Source: Phytoseiulus persimilis (lineage: Eukaryota > Arthropoda > Arachnida > Mesostigmata > Phytoseiidae). Taken from it: DNA of 64,000 nt. The translations under genes and the position numbers were made by a program. Shown here in pieces: positions 54,453 through 64,000 of this stretch. The stretch lies in contig CM075104.1 in assembly GCA_037576195.1 (NCBI GenBank), positions 23,762,211-23,826,210 on the forward strand, given 5' to 3'. The notes under the pieces were generated by a model. It was given only the letters and a program-made list of their open reading frames with translations, was not told where the DNA came from and ran no database searches. Each line of letters starts with the position of its first letter. The first letter of the stretch is position 1.

Positions 54453-55482
54453 TCCAGAGTGAAAGAGTTGGTCAACAACCGACGCCTTCGCTCCTCGTAG
54501 GAGTTCTTCCTCGAAACTTCCAGGACTGTGCTGCCCTTGATTAACAGAGGGAATTGCGGAATGTTCGTTTCACCAGTGTTGATCTGAGGGGGAGAAAGCG
54601 AGACGTCCCTCTCCGGGCGCAGAGTGGACGCTTCAGGGAAATTCCTGTCAAATGCGCTTCTTCTTGGTCGGTCGCGAGTATCCGTCTCATCTCTCCGTGA
54701 ACTTGTAAAACCCGCCTAAGCGAACCTTTCTCTCCGGGTCTTGGTCCGGCGGTTCTGGCAGAAGTTTTTGTGTAAGGGATGACCTATAGAGGGCGGAGGC
54801 AGATTGCGCCGACTCTCGTTCTTCGCAGCCACTAGACTGACTTGAAAGGCGGGAGCTCGAGCACCGATCCTTCGAGCGACGCGATACTTTCAGGCTCGCA
54901 TGGATTCGTGACATACGATTATTCCCGATATGAGTCGTTCTGGATTCTGGGGCGAGGATCGAGCAATGGGGGAAACTGTGGTATCTCATCAACCGAGTTA
55001 CTTTATTCAACGTATATGTACATTATGGACTCTGCATTCCTCGACTCTGACTTGCATTCGTTCCTAAATTAATGAAAAACTCGATTTTGTGACTTGTCGT
55101 CGGAACTGTCTCGTCATATGGCAACCTCATGGTCATATAGAACATATCCAGAGGATCGAATTGGAAATATCAGCGCAGAACTTCGCCGATATCCTCATCG
55201 TTCATTTTGCGGTTCCCCTGTTTCTCCCGTTCTCTGAGAGATAACGAATCTTGATTAAACATTCCCTACTGGGCTCAGTGACGTCTCCACTACGATCGAG
55301 TCTACAACATGGTCGTTCGGCTCAATCTCTCCTCCACCAAATATCATCGAAAGCTTTTACTTCGACCATCGAGTCAACCCTCTCAGTTTGATCGTCCATC
55401 AATGATTGGGGTCTAGCCAGGTTACTCCTAATTAACGCAACAACAATCGAGCATCTCTGAGCTGAGCGGGGTCCGAGAATTT
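54453..55482. other. Intergenic stretch between convergent genes
   Basis: Holds the 3' UTRs of the synthetase (+) and MKK7 (-). A minus-strand frame with ATG at 54989 ending at 54687 is Ser/Arg-rich (SSSRLSSQSSGCEERESAQS) and matches no family I know; I would not annotate it without transcripts. Confidence 0.4.
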
Positions 55483-57455
55483 CTATGATTCGCTATTGAA
55501 CCACTCTGCCACCCTTTGCTTTGCTGTGCTAACGTCATGTTTCTTGATGAACGGGTGCGTCAGGAGCGCTTTATACTTCGGGCGGTATCGGAAATCCTTG
55601 GTGAGACACGATGACACGAATTGGCAGAAGCTCTCGGAGAAAACCGGTCTCTCCAGCTTCGGTGGATCTTTGTCCATCACTTGCACGAGCAACTCGAAGT
55701 CCGTTTTGCACGAGGCATATGGATGCTGACCCATCGCCAGCTCCACCAAGGCGATACCTGCAGGGGAGGGCGGAGATAAGAATTCCACCTCTCTTCAGAC
55801 AGCATGGTTCTCGGGGTCACTGCCCTTGCATTCGCTCATCGGGGAGCTGTCCAGAGGTTATTTGGTTCTCAATTCATCCAGTTCAAGGGGTCCAACTTGT
55901 CGAGGAACAGAATGTTTACCCAAAGACCAGACGTCCGCTCGAACGTCATACTCCTTCACTGCGCGAGCCGGATCCACGCGCTCTGGGGCGATATAGCCAG
56001 CTACGCCAGCATCGCGACTAGTTACTTTCGAATCGACCAGGCGGCCTGCGATACCGAAGTCACACAGTTTGATGTTTCCTGGGCGAGCGAGATCGAGTTA
56101 AAACTTGAGCACCGTAAAGCTTTCCATGGCCCCGCCAAATGCGTTATTCGACATTGACCCGCAGCGAGATGGACTTACCGTTCTTATCTAAAAGTATATT
56201 ACTGGGCTTCACGTCTCGATGGATGACATCATGATTCGTTTTTAGGTAATCCAGGGCTTTGAGGACTGAGACACTGATATATCCGAGAATTTCCTCTGGA
56301 ACTGGAGCCTTCCGTCGGCGTTGGAGTTTCTCAAGACAACTGTCCATCAGCTCCATGCATATCCAAACCTGGATTTTTTTTCAAGAATTTCAGCTTGCAA
56401 TCCTTAGCACCGCTTGCAACAGTCGGGAAAACCTCTCCGATCTGGTGAGCACCGTCGATGCTGATTTCTGGACCAATACTCACATCGCTGTCCGTGACGA
56501 AATATCCATAACAGCGGACGATGTGCGGACAGGCCGTGCATTTCAAAACGACGTCCAGGTCCATGTAGATGCGGTTATTCTCTTCCTGAACACCCGATTT
56601 TCGCATCTGCTTCACCGCCATGACTCTCCCGCTTTCGACGTGCAACATTTTCACCACATGCCCACAGGTACCAGTGCCCAAGTCGCCCATTCTTCGTAAT
56701 CCTCTGGGACTGACCGCGATATAACACTCTCCTGAAAGAATGCTCAGTTCATGAGGTTCCAGGAAACCAGAGAAGGTCATAAGACAATGTGTGAACTCGA
56801 CGCGAGGATTCCGCCCAGATCGAATTACCGTCTTCGAAGGTGAGTTTCCGTGAATTCAGTCGAATTCGCTGATCGTCCGTAGACTGTGCACGCCTCGTCG
56901 TCAGTGGGGTGTTCCTTGCGTTGAAATCCATACTTTGACCGCGTTGCATCTGCCGTTGCGTCATCGGGGATCCGTTCACGCCGGTCAAAACGGAATCGAA
57001 CGACAGGTTCACAGGTCGACTGCGTTGTCTGGGAAGACAAAGTGGTTATGAAGAATCGGAGTGAGGGACACAGGAGGGATTCGATTCATACAGTGCTCCC
57101 TCAAACACCAGAAATACGATGGACTCGCCGGAAATTCGTACAAGTGCAGACATCGGTGACGTAAGATGATATAGCCGCTAGTAACCGGCCTCTCAACTCG
57201 ACCAGGACACATATGCGTCCGAACAATAGATTTCCGTGCTGATTCTTCAGCTCTGAATCTCATATTTCAGGCCTCTGGCACTGTCATAGATATACAGACA
57301 GTTTGAACAATTTAAGAACGTCCTCCATACCTGCTGCGAGCTGGTTGTGGGCTAGTAGTGCGCTCATGTTCAGCCTGAAGTTTTTCACCGAACCCCCGGA
57401 GCTTCAGGCGGAGTTCGTCTTTGGTCGGTTGTTGAGGCTCCTGTCCGGACGACAT
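55483..57455 (-). CDS. MAP2K7: Dual-specificity MAP kinase kinase 7 (hemipterous)
   Basis: Six exons, 57455-57331, 57028-56829, 56731-56484, 56368-56179, 56078-55920 and 55757-55483; 1197 nt, 398 residues, with all phases matching. JNK pathway activator: it phosphorylates Thr and Tyr of JNK. Seen: Gly loop LGTGTCGHVVKM, VMAVKQM lysine, EENNRIYMDLDVVLK, HDVIHRDVKPSNILL, KLCDFGIAGRLVDSK, APERVDP, RADVWSLG and the MKK7-specific end CLTKDFRYRPKYKALLTHPF. The S-x-x-x-S/T pair expected in the activation loop is present as SKVTS, but the following segment reads RDAGVAGYIAPE instead of RSAGCAAYMAPE. The N-terminus (MSSGQEPQQPTKDELRLKLR) is short and I see no clear JNK-docking D motif. Divergent from DUS1L. 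Confidence 0.93.
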
Positions 57456-58347
57456 GGTGCTCAAGATGGTGATCCGTCGATGAGAAGCGGGTTCAAGGCA
57501 CAAATTCAATAACCTCGGACGAACGCCGTGATCTCAACCGAGACTTCTGCTCCAAATGAAAAACTTTAAATCATCAGCGGGTTTTCTCATCTGCATCTAT
57601 TCCGCTAGTATAAGTCCTCTTTTTCGTGAAAGAACCAGGGAATTCGTTTGCCAAGCAGCGGGTGCACAATGTCGAGTGACATCGATGGCGATCGTTCCAC
57701 TCGACCTCCGAAAAGCGGGCGAACACGACGTTCAGGTGACTGATACTGCGACTCCCACCGTGTGTGAGTGAGACTGGTTCTTCTCTTCTCATATGGATTC
57801 AAAACAAAGGACCTTCATTGGAATCACAGTCATCATCGAACGAGAGATAAAGCGCGGAAACTTCTCGAAGACGTTTCGGGCAGTTTGCGCCCCGAGAACT
57901 CTCGGGTTATCCCAGAATGTTTCTTCGAGAGAGGACACCTATATCAAACATCCGGAGAGATCAAGTGATCTGCATGGCTTCTCGACGAGTCTGAGAGAGC
58001 CGGTCAGTGTCTGACAACCACCAGCGCCGAAATTCGAAAACGTCAACAAGACTTGCGGGCGCGACGTCCAGGCGAGGAGGAAACTCACGACGGTGGACTG
58101 CTGCGTGAAGAGATCGTGCGAAAATCGAACGTCATCTTCTATCCCCAGATTATGAAATGCTTCGCCCCCTGAGAACTGCAAGTTGACCGCCATAACGAGC
58201 TGTTGGACTTCACTCGTATCGGTGGAGTCGCCGGTTGGTCTCGGTGGGACCGACTCATAGAGCGCCACACGTCTGATGGTGATCCAACGAACTGGTCCAG
58301 AGAGAGAAAACGTATGATTGAAGCAGTCACACCGAGCGACAGCTGCG
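57456..58347. promoter_or_regulatory. Divergent intergenic region between MAP2K7 and DUS1L
   Basis: 892 bp between the two start codons, which face away from each other, so both promoters must lie here or in upstream introns. No TATA box stands out. Minus-strand open frames (57574-57802, 57939-58373) have no domain. Confidence 0.45.
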
Positions 58348-61300
58348 ATGGAATTCTTTACAGAGAGGCTCAAAAACCCAAGGTGAATCGGGTTTGATGT
58401 TGGACTAAGGATACCATGTGTTACATCGGCTCAGCGTGGAGAGAACACCGAATAAACTAAATTCGTGTTGTCTAACCCGCCGTATCGTTTTTAGGTTCAT
58501 TTGCGCTCCAATGGTTGATCAAGGGGACCTGGCATTCAGACTTCTTGTCCGTCGCCATGGAGTCGAACTGTGTTACACCCCGATGTTCCACGCGGAATTA
58601 TTCGCTCGTGACAAGGGGTACAGGAAATCTGTGTTCTCAACTTGCGACGAAGACCGGCCCCTAGTTGTACAGGTAGATTTGATCTGATCTCCGTGGGAAA
58701 TTCGAAAGAGTGGTATCGGCAATTCCAGCATACAGCCTCAGGCAATCACAGCGAGGTTTCGCGGAGAAGCGGATTCTCTATGATTTTCGGCTTATCCGGA
58801 ACCGCGATTTCTCCATTGGGGGAGCATTTGTTATCGACTGCGTAATCATGTCACCATTACTCCGAGTAGAGTTCTGCGAAGAAACCGGATACTGGACCGA
58901 AGAAATCAACCAATCTCATTTATATGGCTGATGGAATCAGGCTATGGAGAATCGAGGAGAAGGCGGGCAAAAAGCGAGCGTTGAGTCCGGATATTGTTGG
59001 GAACCTTCAAACTTTTGATCGGATAGTCCATGATTAGCAACATGTGTCGGTTGGGATTTTGATCGCGAATTCATTTTGATGCATTCGAGTGGTGTTATTG
59101 ACGGCGACTCTCACGACTCGAGGCTTCAGAATACTTCACCGAAGCCCTCGAGCCCACGCAATGCGCCGCGGAAGGCATCAAGCTTCATTCCCCGAAAGAC
59201 AGTTGGAAAAAGGAAAGTTACCACGGATTGAGGTGTCAGCGTCAAACCGGGAGAATATCTTCGAGCTTCTGTATGCGGCTTTCTCGGAGCCGATCTTTTG
59301 GAATGCCTCTGGAAGAATCCTGAATAACACGATTCTGAAGAGATTACTCACAGCGCTCCCGCAGCTGCTACGATATGGGCGAATGGAAAACGCGTGTCTG
59401 CACGCAGGAGAGCATCAGTTAGCGGCGGTTCGGCGCTAAACTCGAACCCCTCCCCGAATATAGCCCTTGATGCCGCGATTCGGAGCATGAATACCCGGGG
59501 AAGCATCAGTTGCACTTGGAACGCAAACTCCAACCGAAGTTGGGACGGAAAATGCAGGTCTAGGCCCTAATGACGAAATGCCTGAACCTTCCTGCCGTCC
59601 TCATCGAACTTTAGAGCTCCTTCTGGTAGTCCTGGACATCCTCCGGATGGTATTCTGCGGCAACAAGACGTATCCTGATTTTTCGACTCAGCCCACGAGA
59701 AAGAGTCTCATTCTCGCATCGTAGGATTCTCGAAATGCCGAATATTTACCTACGCGGGAGAATTCAGCAAGGATATCCTAGAATCGAAATCAAACTTAAT
59801 TTTTGGATTACTCTCAGCTCGGAAATCGCTGACTTTGGTTGTTCTGAGAAATTATGTACAAGCTTACAAAGAAGCCTGCTGCAGTCGACTGGGCAACAGG
59901 GAAAGCACTCATCCGATTGAGTCCCGGTCCCGATCCCGGACGTTGCAAACCAACCCCGAGGGCTCGAGATAACGCTCTTGATTTTGAGAGGAAAATCGAC
60001 AGCCAATATTGCTTCTGAGAGTCTCTATGAGTTTTTCCGGAGAGATTCTTTCTTGGAAGTGTATTTCGAGTCGAGTAGCCAAAAACTTCATTTGGCCTCG
60101 AATTTGAGCCTGCTGTCCATGTGACTCTTCGCGGTTTTTCCAGAACTGCTGCGCTACCTAATCCTAGACTCCATACTTTTAAGCGTTCTTTCCTATATTT
60201 CGTGGGTTGGAGGATGAATGGTTTTTTGAAATGCGGGCCCTCCCGATCTGATACCGAGGAATCCAGGTTCGATTCGATCCGAGTTCGAGAACAGTCTGAA
60301 TGAGCTGGAAGTGCTCGTATCCGAACGATCGATCCCGGCCTCACAGAGAAACAGTCTGTGAAGATCCCAACTCAATGGGGTCTCTGATGGAGCCCTCTTT
60401 GCCCGGCATTCTGGCATTCTCCAACGCCTCTGGGGATATGCAAAACATGGTGATATTCTCTTCGGGACCGAAATAGCGCGTACTGGGACGATACCGTCTT
60501 CTGCTGCCTCTCACGAGAGATCCACGAAGGACTCATCCATTGCCGGAGAGATCTCTCGGGAGATTACCCTCCATCATTGAGGAGAGTGCTCGCATTCCTT
60601 CGTCGCGTATTGATGCTCGGGCTCGAAAGTGCATAACAGCAGAGACTCATTCAGGAGACGCGATTGAAGGAGCAATGCGTGTCAGGCGGAGAAAAATGTC
60701 GATCGAGACTTTGAAAAAAACAGCCATTGTCAACCGGAAATTAGGTTGTGCTCCCCAACCGTTCTCTCTCTCATCAGGGTGCGGTCTAGATGCTCGACGT
60801 AATCGGAGGTCATGTCCCATAGCATTTCGATTGATCGCTCCGAGCTTGTTTGATGTGTGGGAACACCGGTTACACCGAGAATATTATAATCAGTTGCTGT
60901 GCATCTGTACATGATTCTTCTCGGAACCTTACGGATCCAAGTTCTGTCTCAGGATTGAATGAGGCAGAGCCTGGATGTGTGGGTGATTTTTCGAAGTTAT
61001 CCCCTCACTGCAACAGGTCAATCCCAGACGAGTGACGGGATGATCTCGGAGAATTTCCCAAGCTTCCAGGCTGTACTCATGAGAGGGATCTCCGTCTCTC
61101 AGGAGGAGAGCAGGACAAGGAGTGCAATGCAAAATCCAGACTGTCACGTCCCAACTTGAATCGGTCTAGCACCGCAAGGACGTGTATTCCGCCTTGAACT
61201 AACGCTGGTATCGCTGAGAGAGAGCCCTAGTTTTGCGCTTCCCGAATCGCATTGCGTTAACTGGGGAATCTTAGGAGCTTCCGGATAGCCCGGCTAGATC

Positions 61301-64000
61301 GCGCAGCTCACTTGTATGGCGGAGAGTTCCTGATCGGAGATTTGTTCGTTTAAGTCAATACACGAAGTCGCAGTGACATCCGGGGGTATTTCCAGACCTA
61401 ATTACGGCTATACGCGGTTCTCAACAAAGTTTCCCTGCCTCCAACTCTAGAGAACGGCGACTATAGGGAAAGTTTAGAGATGACCCACTGAATACTGCTC
61501 AGAGGTTGTACGTCGGGATGTCCTCGGTTCCCTCTCTCACCTCCGCAGCTGGCTCTTTTCCTGAGTGTTTTTCATATCATCGACACTGAGAGGTGCGGCT
61601 AAGCCCTGCGGAAGCCAACTTGCCTCAAGGGTCCGGACTCCTCCCGTGTGATTTTTGGGTATTTTAGAAGGGATCTACTCGTGTAGTCATGCTCTTAAGG
61701 AGTTTGAGACTGCCGGAGTCTGCTGATGTTCAGAGTTTGCGTCGCTGAGCTAGGGCGAAGTTCGTCTCGAGATTCTGAGATTGATGCTTTCCTGAAGTTC
61801 GCACGGTTGTTTGATGAATTGGTCTTCATGCCCGCACCAAGATCGTGGAGGCGCCTCAATGCTCCGGTGGATCAAGGCCGGAGGAGCCCGGTCTTCAGAC
61901 TGACTACGTTCAAGAGTTTCTGATGCTACCAGCAGTGCAAGATCTGCAAACCAACGTCCTCCTGGAACAAGAGTTCCTTTCCGTGTGCTTTCCACTCATT
62001 GCATTCACACTCCATCTCTTATGTCTGGATGCAAGTCTTGCTCGTTAACGGTACGCCGAGTCGGTGACAGATCCGTTCGGGCTCAGGCAGCAGTGATGGC
62101 GGATGAACCAGCCAAGTTTCTTGACTTGGAAACTCTGTCGGCACCAGTCCAGTTTTTCGATCATCTTGCTCTCGATGCGGTCAATTTAGCGAATGGATCG
62201 AAATCCGTATGTGAACGTTTTTCCGTGTGTCCTGACTCCCCGCTCCTCACGGTCGATGTACGGACAAGATGGGAAGCCACATGAGTCCAATGCGATCTGA
62301 GAGTCATTGGATATCTAAAGATAACGACCAGGAAGAATTTGCGATGGATGCTTTTCTCAGCGAACTCTCAGGGGCAGATTGGGCCCTTGATGTTTCGCTG
62401 GCCACGAAATCACTCGGGCGCAAACAGTGGTGGTTCCGATTCTGGGGCGTTATTTTTTTCGCCCCGTACTTGCCTCTTGCTGCCAGCTTTCGTGGCAATG
62501 ACGTGGCTGGCGTTCGTGTTAGCTTCGACCAAGAACAAAAAAAACATCGACAATCTCTCGACGATTCCAGATTTTAAACCAACCACCGAAGGTTGGTCGT
62601 TCTTTCGATTCTCTCGGTGAGATAACTAGAAGACCTGATGTGACGTCAGTCAGTTTCCGTTCAAAAGCGAAAGTGAGATCAAAACTTGTTATAGTTGGCA
62701 GGAAAGTTTGTTATCTGGAGAAATTCATGCGAGCAGCATCCCGCCATTTCTCGACAACGTCGATCTCTGTCCGACGGAACGCTTCTGGAAACTGAGCTCC
62801 TGGACAGCGTTTTTTCCTAGAGCAAAACAGTTTGGTGTTTCCTGATCGATCTGTAAGAGCCTCTTTGGAATGTTCGGCGTTCGATAGCGGAGGAAAATGA
62901 TTGAACGTAGTCTGATCCCCTGACGACATGGCTGTGTAATGAAGACGCTCCTCCTCTTTGGGAAGCCAAGAGCAAGATTGAATACTACTGTCAAGGGCTG
63001 ACAGAGACAGGAATGTTCTATAGGGATTTGTTGTCACCCATTTTGACATAAACGTTCATGTGAACCATTCGGCTGGTCTGAAGGCCAGGCACGTAAGATC
63101 GGTGCATTATTGTGGTAACTAGATGAATTGAATAATGCGGCGCGAACAAACATTGAGCTGACCGTTCAAGCGGGCAGGCGGACGTGGCGAAAGGTTGGTG
63201 GTGGGTGGACAGCGAAACCGATGTCGGATCGCTCTTTTATGTATTCATGTATTTCTGATAAGCTGTCGATAGCTTTTCTCAACGGTTTGCACTGAAATAC
63301 GTTGACACAGATAGATACAGCCGTGAACGTTCCACAACTAGTTAGTTCGATAACCCTATAGGCAAGAAACCCGGATCCTTATCGATACGCGGGAGCGGTT
63401 CTCTCGATGAAGTTTTAATGGTGTTTTACGTGGACAGTTTTGCGCAAACAAACCCGAAAACTTCGTAGCCGCCGCTCGCTTGGTCCAAGATGAATGCGAC
63501 GCTGTGGATCTCAATCTTGGATGCCCCCAATCCATTGCCAGAGTAGGACATTATGGGGCATTTCTGCAAGATGAGTGGCAGCTGGTAGCGGACATTGTTT
63601 CAGAAGCCAAACAATGTTTGAAGGTACGTTGACTCCTCGAATTTCTGGACTCCGTTTCACGAAGTGGTAAACCGGGAAGATGTTCGTTGTATTTTTGAGC
63701 TTCCCTCGTGGCGTACCCTCACCTCATCTCTAGAATACCTGACTTACTGGAAAAAAAATCAGGCGGTTACATGGGTGGCAAGTTGTCCCCTCACCGCTCA
63801 ACCAGTTCCTCTAGCTCGGAGAACATGTGATGACACAGTTGTGATCTGGTGAATTTCGCTCCAGGTCCCCGTGTTCTGTAAAATCCGAGTTTTCGAGGAC
63901 GTTTCGAAAACCGTCGAATACGCTAAACTGCTGGAACGCGCCGGATGCTCGCTGTTGGCTGTGCATGGACGGACTCGCGTCATGAAGGGTCGTGATGCCG
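58348..64000 (+). CDS. DUS1L: tRNA-dihydrouridine synthase 1-like (DUS1L), runs off the right edge
   Basis: Flavoenzyme that reduces uridine 16/17 in the D loop of tRNAs (family knowledge). Exons: 58348-58382 ([12 protein letters not shown]), 58495-58672, 63438-63623, 63865-64000 and beyond; phases 2, 0, 0 agree. Seen: FMN-binding start [51 protein letters not shown], the catalytic-Cys motif [40 protein letters not shown] and the phosphate-site motif LLAVHGRTR. The first exon of 35 nt is inferred from phase and from similarity to the N-terminus of vertebrate DUS1L. Intron 2 is 4.77 kb while the other introns are 112 and 241 bp. The C-terminal half is outside the window. Confidence 0.93.
62096..62577 (+). 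CDS. Possible nested small membrane protein in the DUS1L intron
   Basis: Exon with ATG 62096 ([20 protein letters not shown] ... LANGSKS) ends at a GTATGTG donor after 62206. An in-phase continuation after an AG at about 62331 gives [20 protein letters not shown] and a hydrophobic stretch ([17 protein letters not shown]). An alternative frame also has a hydrophobic helix ([17 protein letters not shown]). No family recognised; splice choice is uncertain. Confidence 0.25.
62711..63049 (-). CDS. Hypothetical 112-residue protein, antisense in the DUS1L intron
   Basis: Uninterrupted frame from ATG 63049 ([20 protein letters not shown]) to a stop at 62711. Mixed, soluble composition with a basic patch ([10 protein letters not shown]) and a C-terminal amphipathic segment ([16 protein letters not shown]). 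No membrane segment, no recognised domain. It could be chance. Confidence 0.3.
   Translation of the reverse strand: MSKWVTTNPYRTFLSLSALDSSIQSCSWLPKEEERLHYTAMSSGDQTTFNHFPPLSNAEHSKEALTDRSGNTKLFCSRKKRCPGAQFPEAFRRTEIDVVEKWRDAARMNFSR

Larger units (their letters stand above)
58673..63437. other. Long intron 2 of DUS1L
   Basis: GTAGAT donor and GTGGACAG acceptor bound 4765 bp. No transposon motif or repeat was recognised, although its size makes an old insertion likely. Candidate nested coding segments are listed separately (62096-62577 plus, 62711-63049 minus). Otherwise only short, unconvincing frames. Confidence 0.6.

Noticed and set aside
60540-60914. 124-codon plus-strand ORF in the DUS1L intron
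   Set aside because: Basic, patternless translation without splice sites or domain; treated as chance.

Overview
The window is nuclear DNA of an animal, most likely an arthropod. Its genes carry many short introns (roughly 75-500 bp) with GT..AG ends, AATAAA polyadenylation signals and metazoan-specific proteins: a Cad96Ca-type receptor tyrosine kinase, the JNK kinase hemipterous/MKK7, ANKRD54, CISD, DNAJB12/14 and DUS1L. Roughly even GC content, compact genes and many non-LTR elements would suit a mite such as a phytoseiid, but that placement is inference; no rRNA or mitochondrial marker is present.

Layout. 1-5.95 kb: 3' half of Cad96Ca (+), an ankyrin pseudogene (+), ANKRD54 (-) and an unrecognised small gene (-). 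6-12.6 kb: mostly non-coding, with a large intronless Ser/Pro-rich gene (8279-9922). 12.65-15.8 kb: a complete CISD gene (+) and the C-terminal part of a DNAJB12/14 gene (-) that stops exactly at a single N at 15826. 15.8-49.6 kb: a transposon-dense block. It holds three related R1-like non-LTR retrotransposons (16501-22369 +, 35220-40366 -, 42736-48519 +), each with its own 13-14 bp target-site duplication. It also holds a degraded Gypsy element into which the third is nested, two LTR-like segments carrying the same 45-bp minisatellite, a degraded second kind of non-LTR element (30.3-34.1 kb) interrupted by a small inverted-repeat element, Copia fragments, a large fold-back repeat, a DUF7869-type transposon-related ORF and a small spliced membrane-glycoprotein gene. 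50.4-64 kb: gene-rich again, with valyl-tRNA synthetase (+, probably mitochondrial), MKK7/hemipterous (-) and, divergently, DUS1L (+), which runs off the right edge and has a 4.8-kb intron.

The host genes look intact and unrelated to each other in function. The repeats are where the novelty lies. The three R1-like elements end in the same ordered set of three RNA hairpins, whose stems differ completely in sequence but keep pairing, which is covariation evidence for a conserved 3' RNA structure. Each element is broken in its own way: one has a 32-bp duplication and a second frame change, one has lost the YADD catalytic box, and one has YADE plus four nonsense codons but no indels. Exon boundaries below were chosen by hand from splice signals, phase and family similarity recalled from knowledge; none was checked against transcripts or databases.
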